From positions 1-26,904 of the forward strand of contig JBEVKV010000276.1 of NCBI GenBank assembly GCA_040509515.1: a DNA stretch of 26,904 nt, written 5' to 3'. This DNA is from QHXN01 sp040509515. Its GTDB lineage: Bacteria; Acidobacteriota; Blastocatellia; Pyrinomonadales; Pyrinomonadaceae. The position numbers and the translations under genes are program-made. Shown here one piece after another: positions 21,500 to 26,904 of this stretch. Each line of letters starts with the position of its first letter. Position 1 is the stretch's first letter. Under the pieces are notes generated by a model that did no database searches, was not told the origin of the DNA, and was given only the letters and a program-made list of their open reading frames with translations.

Positions 21500-23545
21500 T
21501 CAGGTCACCTTCACTTTAGGCTCGCGGCCGGGACATCCAAGGCAATAGGCCTGCTTGAAGGCAGTGATCACGCCTTTCCAATCGGGATGTCCGAAAGCAG
21601 AGACGTAACCGTATTTTGGGCATCTGCAGTAGCGCTCGGGGTCGGTTCGGTAGTGTGTCGCGGGGTGGTCCGTGTGTCGCAAATCCTGGATAAGTTCGAG
21701 ATGCCGACACCAGTGTAGGTGCTCTTGCGCGATGTCACGTTGCGAGAAAAATTCACGCAGAACCACGGGTAATCTCTCAGCTGGTAGACCTAGCTCCTCT
21801 GTCACCTTGCCGGCAAATTCTCGCAACCGCTCGTCAGTTTCGGCAGCCCATCGGATGTCCTCGTCCTCTGTTCTCCGGCGTCCTATCTCCTCTTTTAACC
21901 GACTAAAAACGGCCTTACCTGCAAGGTGCTCACGCGCCCGCTCCTCCAGCATGCGGTATTCCATCACTTGTGCCTTCGGCAGAACCTCACGTGCGATCTC
22001 TTTGGCCTCACCTAGGCAGTCGGCCAATAGGTAGAGGTCCGCCATCTGTATCTTCGCCCTCAACTCTCCCTCCAGATGATTTGCCCTGACGTAGATATCC
22101 TTTGCGCGTTCGACGTCGGACACAGTCTCGTGGAACAACGCATCGGACATTGCATCAAGTATTTTGGAGGAGGAAGAGGCAAATAGTCTGATTTGCGACA
22201 GAAGGACTGAGCGGATGGCTGCCCTAGTATCGAGTGCGAAAGCTATAAGCAGCGGGTGCCTTTCTTCTTCCGCCTCGACCAATGCGTCGTTGACGGAGCG
22301 CTCCCAGTCTGTCCACTCCTCCATCAACTTTTCCCGAATCGTCCTCGGGTCGGTAGATAATTGTAGCCCCCGTCGGATATTGAGCCGGAATAGTTGCTGT
22401 AAAAAGCGAAACGCAACACGCCCGCCATCGGCATGAATGAGGGCGAGGCGCGCCTGCAGCTTAAAGGCTTTCTGCTCTCCGGCACACTCCAGTACCTCGG
22501 TCACGACGGCCTGCAACTCGTCGAAGAGTTCCGCCCGTCGCTTTATGTCGATCTCTTGTAAAAGACGGTAGCGCAACGCATCCACCCGGTGCGCCAATGC
22601 AAATGGGTTGGTGCCGCTTTCCTCCCAATCTGTGATTCTGCGGGAGTACTCTTCCAGATCAATGCGGCCCGCGTAGAACTCGCACGCATGACGCAGATAC
22701 AGCAAGAAATACCGGTCAGAAGGTGTGAGTTCCTCCTGACCTATCGCGGCTTCCTGCAAGTGAGCTAGCGCCGCTTGATAGCGGGCGCGACTGTATGCGG
22801 CGTAAGCCTGAACGAGCTGAAGGCGCGGAGAGTGAGCCAATTCAAGGTCGAGTAGGCGGACATAGTTGAGCACCTCGTCTGCGAAGCCGGCGGAGACGAG
22901 GGTCAAGCCGCTCATGAGTAAGAGTCGGGCAGCCTCCTCGGGGCCCGTCGTCGCCAGCGACTTTGGATCAATGCCAATGATGACCCGCTCGCCGAGACTT
23001 GCGTTTGCCAGCGTGTCATGCACCCGTCGATGCGGACGCCCTTCATGGAGGATGCGCCCGTAGATGCCTTCGAGAGCTTCTGTGCTGAGTAGTTCGACGA
23101 AACGGATGGTGATGCTACCCTGCCGCATCCATTCTGGGTTCGAGGCATCGAGGCGCCTGCGCTCATCGTGGGTCCAAGCGAAGCGGAGTTCGTTACGCGG
23201 CGCGATGTAAACGACGAAGAGCGGACTGGGGCCGTTCAGAAGGTAATTCAGATTGCTGACCTTAATCTGCAAAGAGATACTGCCGTCAGCATTCACCTCG
23301 GCCGAATCCGTCCCCTTGAGTTGTACCTGCGCGCGTAGATTCGTCGAGCCGGAGACGCCGCCCGAACTCGCCAGCAGTTCGACGGAAGCGTCCACGCCGG
23401 AGTCTTCCGCTCGCTCGTCGCGGAAGACGAACTTGTCCGCGGGCAGTATTGCCTGAAAGGCTTGAAAGCTCAGGCGCTGCAACTCGGCATTCCGATCCGC
23501 CTTAGGTAACGGCCCGAGACCAGCAAGGTCATTTGAGTTCGACAC
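21500..23545 (-). CDS. DUF4365 nuclease-like protein with helical repeats and a CxC/CxxC tail
   Basis: A 681-aa protein. The N-terminal ~170 residues match the DUF4365 type: RDERAEDSGVDASVEL, then RAQVQLKGTDS, SISLQIKVSNLNYLL and PLFVVYIAP. D52 and Q75-x-K77 are arranged as in a PD-(D/E)xK nuclease core with Gln in place of the acidic residue, a variant known in this superfamily. The middle (about 190-570) is all-helical with TPR-like units. The C-terminus has C640, C642, C668 and C671 (YCRCPKYGY, YCLGCPGR), a likely zinc site. DUF4365 proteins are common in defence islands, and the sensor-repeat plus nuclease plan fits an anti-phage effector. GTG start without a clear ribosome site. It is a single gene on the minus strand, between the Rep-like gene and the RiPP operon. 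Confidence 0.72.
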   Translation of the reverse strand: MSNSNDLAGLGPLPKADRNAELQRLSFQAFQAILPADKFVFRDERAEDSGVDASVELLASSGGVSGSTNLRAQVQLKGTDSAEVNADGSISLQIKVSNLNYLLNGPSPLFVVYIAPRNELRFAWTHDERRRLDASNPEWMRQGSITIRFVELLSTEALEGIYGRILHEGRPHRRVHDTLANASLGERVIIGIDPKSLATTGPEEAARLLLMSGLTLVSAGFADEVLNYVRLLDLELAHSPRLQLVQAYAAYSRARYQAALAHLQEAAIGQEELTPSDRYFLLYLRHACEFYAGRIDLEEYSRRITDWEESGTNPFALAHRVDALRYRLLQEIDIKRRAELFDELQAVVTEVLECAGEQKAFKLQARLALIHADGGRVAFRFLQQLFRLNIRRGLQLSTDPRTIREKLMEEWTDWERSVNDALVEAEEERHPLLIAFALDTRAAIRSVLLSQIRLFASSSSKILDAMSDALFHETVSDVERAKDIYVRANHLEGELRAKIQMADLYLLADCLGEAKEIAREVLPKAQVMEYRMLEERAREHLAGKAVFSRLKEEIGRRRTEDEDIRWAAETDERLREFAGKVTEELGLPAERLPVVLREFFSQRDIAQEHLHWCRHLELIQDLRHTDHPATHYRTDPERYCRCPKYGYVSAFGHPDWKGVITAFKQAYCLGCPGREPKVKVT

Positions 23546-23745
23546 GCGTTAATTATGCGTCTCTTCGCTATCCGTAGTACAGAATCTCGGCTATCTTTTC
23601 TATTATCAAAAATAAGCATCCGATAAACCCTTGATTTTCTTGAACATACGAGGCATCTGACGCTTATTTAGATTCGACGCGCATATCCTTATATTCGGAC
23701 TGCCGTAAATGACTGAAATAAAATGTCTTATAGGTACAAAAAAGA

Positions 23746-23774
23746 TTGATGTAAGTGGCTAAAAATCGTATAAT
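23746..23774 (+). promoter_or_regulatory. Strong sigma70-type promoter of the RiPP operon
   Basis: TTGATG (23746-23751), a 17-nt spacer and a perfect TATAAT (23769-23774). Transcription would start near 23781, about 45 nt before the precursor start. It is the best promoter match in the window. Confidence 0.75.
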
Positions 23775-23827
23775 GGGAATTACAGTCTAGACACGCTTTA
23801 CGTGTAACACTACTGGAGGTGAATAGA

Positions 23828-24013
23828 TTGAACGAGGTGATGGAGCCCGAAGTCGAAGAGACGCCGGAGCCGGCCGCCGAACTCCAAGAAATTGATGTGA
23901 GTGAACTTTCCAGCCCGACTCTCGCCAGGCTGATCGAGGAAGTCCGCAACGAAGAGGCTCACAACGCGCACGCCTACAACCGGATGCACAACCGGCACAA
24001 CCGCTCCCGCTGA
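23828..24013 (+). CDS. yhhA: Cyclophane RiPP precursor peptide (YhhA-like)
   Basis: A 61-aa precursor for the radical SAM enzyme encoded 25 nt downstream. The leader is acidic (about 1-25), followed by an amphipathic helix SSPTLARLIEEVRNEE, a probable recognition segment. The core, AHNAHAYNRMHNRHNRSR, holds three aromatic-Asn-Arg motifs, Y-N-R, H-N-R and H-N-R. Three-residue cyclophane RiPPs join an aromatic side chain at position 1 to the beta carbon of position 3, so Tyr-Arg and two His-Arg links are predicted. The aromatic order Tyr-His-His matches my recollection of the YhhA family (unrelated to E. coli yhhA). I chose TTG 23828 because TGGAGGT (23814-23820) is 7 nt upstream and overlaps a GTG at 23819; GTG 23837 or ATG 23840 would only shorten the leader. 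Strong promoter at 23746. Confidence 0.82.
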   Translation: MNEVMEPEVEETPEPAAELQEIDVSELSSPTLARLIEEVRNEEAHNAHAYNRMHNRHNRSR

Positions 24014-24038
24014 TCGGCATGCCTGCGGGGGCAAGAAC

Positions 24039-25157
24039 GTGATCGAACTCGATACCGTACTCATCAAGGTCGCCAGCCGCTGCAACATCAACTGCAGCTA
24101 CTGCTACGTCTACAACATGGGCGACGCCGGTTGGGCCGACATGCCTAACCAGATCTCCCGCGAGACGACCCGTGCGGTCGCGAGAGCGCTCAAAGAGCTG
24201 TCCCGCCTACAGGATCGACCTTTCGCCGTCGTGCTCCACGGCGGCGAGCCTCTCCTCTTAGGCCCGGAAAAGCTCAGGTACGTGCTTTCGATGCTGCGCG
24301 GCGTGCTGCCGGGCGAATGCGCAATCAGCCTCCAGACCAACGGCATCCTCATCGGCGACGAGATCCTCGATGTATGTTCCGAGACCCACACGACCATCTC
24401 GGTAAGCCTCGACGGACCGCGTCACGTCCATGACCGCTTCCGTGTGGGCCACACAGGGTGGGGGACTTACGATAAGGTCTTGGCGGGGCTGAAGCGGCTC
24501 CGACGTCACCCCGACGCAAAGTTTCTTTTCACCGGACTCTTGGCGGTGGTCGATCCTGAGTCCGACCCGGCCGAGGTGTATGGCTTCTTCAAAAGCCTCG
24601 AGCCGCCGAGCGTCGACTTCATCTACCGCGACGGGAATCACTCGCGACTGCCTTACGGGAAGAAGACGCTGCACTCAACCGAGTACGGCAGTTGGATGGG
24701 CCGACTGCTCGACATCTACCTCGCCGACCAGACCCCGATCCGCATCCGCATTCTGGACGATGTCATCAAGTTGATGCTGGGCGGGAGCGGCACCAAGGAC
24801 GGGGTGGGCCTGACGAATTACGGTGTGTTGATTATCGACACTGACGGCACCATAACGAAGAACGACACGCTGAAGAGTTCATTCGACGGCGCCGATCGTT
24901 TCTCACAGAAGTGGTCGGTGCATACGCACGGGTTGGCGGACGTACTTAACTCGGGCGAGTTCGCGGAATATCAAGCCATGCAGCGCCCCAGCTCCAAGGT
25001 CTGTCTAGCGTGCCCGGAGTTGCGTGTCTGCGGAGGCGGCATGACACTCCATCGCTGGCGCGACGATAACGGCTACGATAATCCTTCCGTATTCTGCGAC
25101 GATCAGAAGCTGTTGCTAAGTCATATTCTCAGGTACTTGCCCGTCGCCCAGCCATGA
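24039..25157 (+). CDS. yhhB: Cyclophane-forming radical SAM/SPASM-type peptide maturase (YhhB-like)
   Basis: A 372-aa radical SAM enzyme. CNINCSYC (C15, C19, C22) binds the [4Fe-4S] cluster that cleaves S-adenosylmethionine, and VLHGGEPLLL is the usual glycine motif. The C-terminal region has C322, C325, C331 and C353 (VCLACPELRVCGGG, VFCDD), a SPASM-like set for an auxiliary cluster. It belongs with the three-residue cyclophane synthases (GrrM, HaaS, XncB, FxsB relatives), which couple an aromatic ring to an unactivated beta carbon two residues on. The precursor lies 25 nt upstream. GTG start with a G-rich ribosome site (24027-24031). The stop overlaps the next ATG by 4 nt (ATGA). Family assignment is strong; the exact cross-link chemistry is predicted from the precursor. 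Confidence 0.9.
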   Translation: MIELDTVLIKVASRCNINCSYCYVYNMGDAGWADMPNQISRETTRAVARALKELSRLQDRPFAVVLHGGEPLLLGPEKLRYVLSMLRGVLPGECAISLQTNGILIGDEILDVCSETHTTISVSLDGPRHVHDRFRVGHTGWGTYDKVLAGLKRLRRHPDAKFLFTGLLAVVDPESDPAEVYGFFKSLEPPSVDFIYRDGNHSRLPYGKKTLHSTEYGSWMGRLLDIYLADQTPIRIRILDDVIKLMLGGSGTKDGVGLTNYGVLIIDTDGTITKNDTLKSSFDGADRFSQKWSVHTHGLADVLNSGEFAEYQAMQRPSSKVCLACPELRVCGGGMTLHRWRDDNGYDNPSVFCDDQKLLLSHILRYLPVAQP

Positions 25158-25750
25158 TTATAGCGTCAGCCGGAATCTTGGATTTCTCCCGCTTCGAAGT
25201 ATTCTCCGAGCCCTTTCCTTACGCCGTCTCACCCTGCATTTTCGGCACCGAACTCAGCGACGACATTTTAGAATGGCTAGAGACGAAGGCTCCATGGAAG
25301 CTGGTCGAGACAGACTTCTATGAGCAGTATGAGTTCGCTTTCACCGATGCCGACCTTCCCTCCAGTCTCAAGTTCCTCCAGGGGCATATATTCAGAGACA
25401 CTCTGAGGTCAGAAGTTCAAAGGATGTTCGGCGTAAAGTTGAAGGGAGGCGTTGACGCGACCGCACATAAGCTCGTCGGAGGCCAGCGTATCAGACTTCA
25501 CAATGATTACATTCCCGAAGGGGAGACTCACCGACTACTGATTCAGTTGAACCGTGGCTGGAAGGACGAAAACGGGGGGCTTCTTCTGTTCTTCAACAGC
25601 CCTGAGCCAGCCGACGTTCACAAAATCTTACGCCCGGTCCATGAAAGTGCTGTGGCGTTCGCCATCTCACAGGGCTCACATCATGCGGTCACAACCATTC
25701 ACGGAGGCGAACGTTTTACCCTTGTTTATTCCTTTTACGCAGAGAGATGA
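25154..25750 (+). CDS. yhhC: 2OG-Fe(II) oxygenase acting on the cyclophane peptide (YhhC-like)
   Basis: A 198-aa enzyme of the P4H-like 2-oxoglutarate/Fe(II) dioxygenase fold. The facial triad is visible: H116 and D118 in IRLHNDYIPEGETHR, the distal H177 in QGSHHAV, and an Arg in GGERFTLVYSFY for 2-oxoglutarate. LLIQLNRGW and NGGLLLFF are the surrounding strands. It probably hydroxylates a residue of the modified core, as for the oxygenase of Yhh-type cyclophane clusters. It starts by an ATGA overlap with the radical SAM gene and ends by an ATGA overlap with the next gene, so translation of the three enzymes is coupled. The site of hydroxylation cannot be read from sequence. Confidence 0.85.
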   Translation: MIIASAGILDFSRFEVFSEPFPYAVSPCIFGTELSDDILEWLETKAPWKLVETDFYEQYEFAFTDADLPSSLKFLQGHIFRDTLRSEVQRMFGVKLKGGVDATAHKLVGGQRIRLHNDYIPEGETHRLLIQLNRGWKDENGGLLLFFNSPEPADVHKILRPVHESAVAFAISQGSHHAVTTIHGGERFTLVYSFYAER

Positions 25751-26628
25751 AGTCTAGTCTTATTGAACGAGTTGAATTAAGTTTAAGGGATACAAATTAT
25801 AGCCCGTGGCTTCCAGATTTGACGGCAGAACTGGTAAAGGCCATTTGGCAGGACTTACATGTCAACTTAAAGTTGTCGCCCGAGACGTACGGGACTGCGC
25901 GCACCATGGCGCGTGATGCCCGGGCACCCCGCAGAATCGTTGCGAGGTTGTCAGTGGCTTCGGGCGATGAAAGCCCGGAGAAAATGCTCCAGGTCGAAAC
26001 TTTAGATGCCGAGTTCATGCGAGTCTATGAAGACGCCGGGGTCAGATTTTATTCTGCGGATGAAATCAACACTGCGCATGTATTAGAACAACTTGAAGAG
26101 GCAGTCAAAGTCTTAAAGCTGGTTCCAACGCTCCTTATAACAGTTGCGGCATTAGTAAGGTCGGTTCATGTACTCGACCCCATTAATGACGATTACGACG
26201 TGAGCTTCAGTGAGCCACACATCCCCTTTTCTATATTTATTTCAGTCCCGCGAGCGGGCGATGTAATTAGTGCGTTGAGGGTCGCAGAAGCGATAGTGCA
26301 CGAGGCCATGCACCTTCAGCTCACGCTCACAGAGCAAGTAGTACCTCTCGTCCATACGAGAAGCCTGCAACACTACTCACCTTGGCGGGGAGAATTTAGG
26401 AGTGCACAAGGCGTGCTCCACGGTCTATATGTGTTTAGCGTAATCGACGCGTTCTTCTGTGTACTACAATCCTTACCCGTTTGGGATCTCAACTCGGTTG
26501 GTTACATTAATAGGCGCCGGTCTGAGATTCATAGTCAGGTGGGTAGAATCCGCTCATTCCAAGACTCTGACGATTTAACTGAAACTGGACGCGCTTTCGC
26601 CCGCCGGATGATGAGTGGATTTGAATAG
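25747..26628 (+). CDS. HExxH-type peptide beta-hydroxylase
   Basis: A 293-aa protein with one strong motif, IVHEAMHLQLTL, giving H185, E186 and H189 (HExxH). It is followed by YSPWRGEFRSAQGVLHGLYV, where the Arg and His could complete metal and co-substrate binding. This is the layout of the 2-oxoglutarate-dependent HExxH peptide beta-hydroxylases found in many RiPP clusters, not of proteases, even though the motif looks like a metallopeptidase. Upstream regions (SPWLPDLTAELVKAIWQDLH) are helical. It overlaps the oxygenase gene by ATGA and is the last gene of the operon. Two oxygenases for a 61-aa precursor suggests hydroxylation at more than one position. Substrate is inferred from context. 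The codon usage looks less GC-rich than the upstream enzymes. Confidence 0.78.
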   Translation: MKSSLIERVELSLRDTNYSPWLPDLTAELVKAIWQDLHVNLKLSPETYGTARTMARDARAPRRIVARLSVASGDESPEKMLQVETLDAEFMRVYEDAGVRFYSADEINTAHVLEQLEEAVKVLKLVPTLLITVAALVRSVHVLDPINDDYDVSFSEPHIPFSIFISVPRAGDVISALRVAEAIVHEAMHLQLTLTEQVVPLVHTRSLQHYSPWRGEFRSAQGVLHGLYVFSVIDAFFCVLQSLPVWDLNSVGYINRRRSEIHSQVGRIRSFQDSDDLTETGRAFARRMMSGFE

Positions 26629-26657
26629 CAGTATGGCTAACAACGTGACTCAGGACA

Positions 26658-26904
26658 TCACCTGTACATGCCGGTATGTTTGGATCTAGAAATCTTAACC
26701 TTATCAAGTCCATTGCGCGCCAAACGGTATTTAAGGTCTAGTTCGGCAAAGTTCTGTTCCGGCACCGTCGGCCCGATGATTATGTGCGACCCCTCCCGCA
26801 AAAGAGACTCTAGTGATGTTACGTAAATGCGTGATGGCCTTCTGCTTGAATCTAAGTTAAGACCGTCGAATTTTATGTCAAACTCACCAAGCATTCTGGC
26901 TTCT
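26658..26904 (-). CDS. 3' part of an unidentified minus-strand gene, runs off the window
   Basis: About 82 codons are visible, with the stop at 26658 and an open frame to the window edge. The Met at 26894 may be internal because codons for Glu-Ala-Arg precede it in frame. Visible motifs are IYVTSLESLLREGSHIIIGP and NFAELDLKYRLARNG near the C-terminus, which I do not recognise. It converges with the RiPP operon across 29 nt, so it belongs to a different unit. Coding by chance cannot be excluded. Confidence 0.4.
   Translation of the reverse strand, partial: EARMLGEFDIKFDGLNLDSSRRPSRIYVTSLESLLREGSHIIIGPTVPEQNFAELDLKYRLARNGLDKVKISRSKHTGMYR

Noticed and set aside
25747..26628. HEAMH motif read as a metalloprotease that would remove the RiPP leader
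   Set aside because: The motif lacks a metzincin-type or gluzincin-type third ligand pattern, and the operon context (radical SAM, 2OG oxygenase) fits the HExxH peptide hydroxylases better. Kept as hydroxylase with moderate confidence.

Overview
The window looks like part of a GC-rich Gram-negative replicon, most likely from an Acidobacteriota-type bacterium and probably a plasmid, chromid or integrated plasmid. This is inference: the TPR-CHAT protein, small sigma factor with a zinc-less anti-sigma partner, clan CD peptidases and a signal-peptide-bearing beta-rich protein are typical of large soil-bacterial accessory genomes. The replicon-like character rests on a parA operon flanked by three arrays of 19-bp-period iterons and a winged-helix Rep-like gene. 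No rRNA, tRNA, IS element or CRISPR array was seen.

Layout. (1) 1-2330, small defence genes: a Phd-VapC toxin-antitoxin pair with its own promoter and a direct-repeat operator, a DUF551 protein, and a solitary HNH endonuclease of the phosphorothioate-sensing McrA type. (2) 2641-8944: a clostripain-type (C11) peptidase, a membrane-anchored TPR-CHAT peptidase, and a convergent sigma/anti-sigma pair. (3) 9335-16730, a compact six-gene operon: a small membrane-anchored protein, an exported beta-rich protein, a coiled-coil protein fused to an astacin-like metzincin, a caspase-like (C14) peptidase, a beta-sandwich partner protein overlapping it, and a 232-aa protein. Blocks 2 and 3 together hold four peptidases of four families (C11, CHAT, metzincin, caspase) plus a dedicated-looking regulator. 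This is the best candidate for an undescribed protease-based conflict or programmed-death system. (4) 16950-21453, replication and partition: abutting inverted repeats, a ParB-HTH-like gene, three iteron arrays (about 15 units), a minus-strand operon HTH-parA-wHTH, and a Rep-like wHTH gene behind its own inverted-repeat operator. (5) 21500-23545: a large DUF4365 nuclease-like, helical-repeat, CxC/CxxC protein, a defence candidate. (6) 23746-26628: a complete RiPP operon with a strong promoter, a precursor ending in three aromatic-Asn-Arg motifs, a cyclophane-forming radical SAM enzyme, a 2OG-Fe(II) oxygenase and an HExxH peptide hydroxylase, the enzymes joined by ATGA overlaps. (7) 26658-end: the 3' part of a minus-strand gene that runs off the window.

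Functional names come from motifs and family memory only; no search was run. Residue numbers count from the start codon given in each entry.
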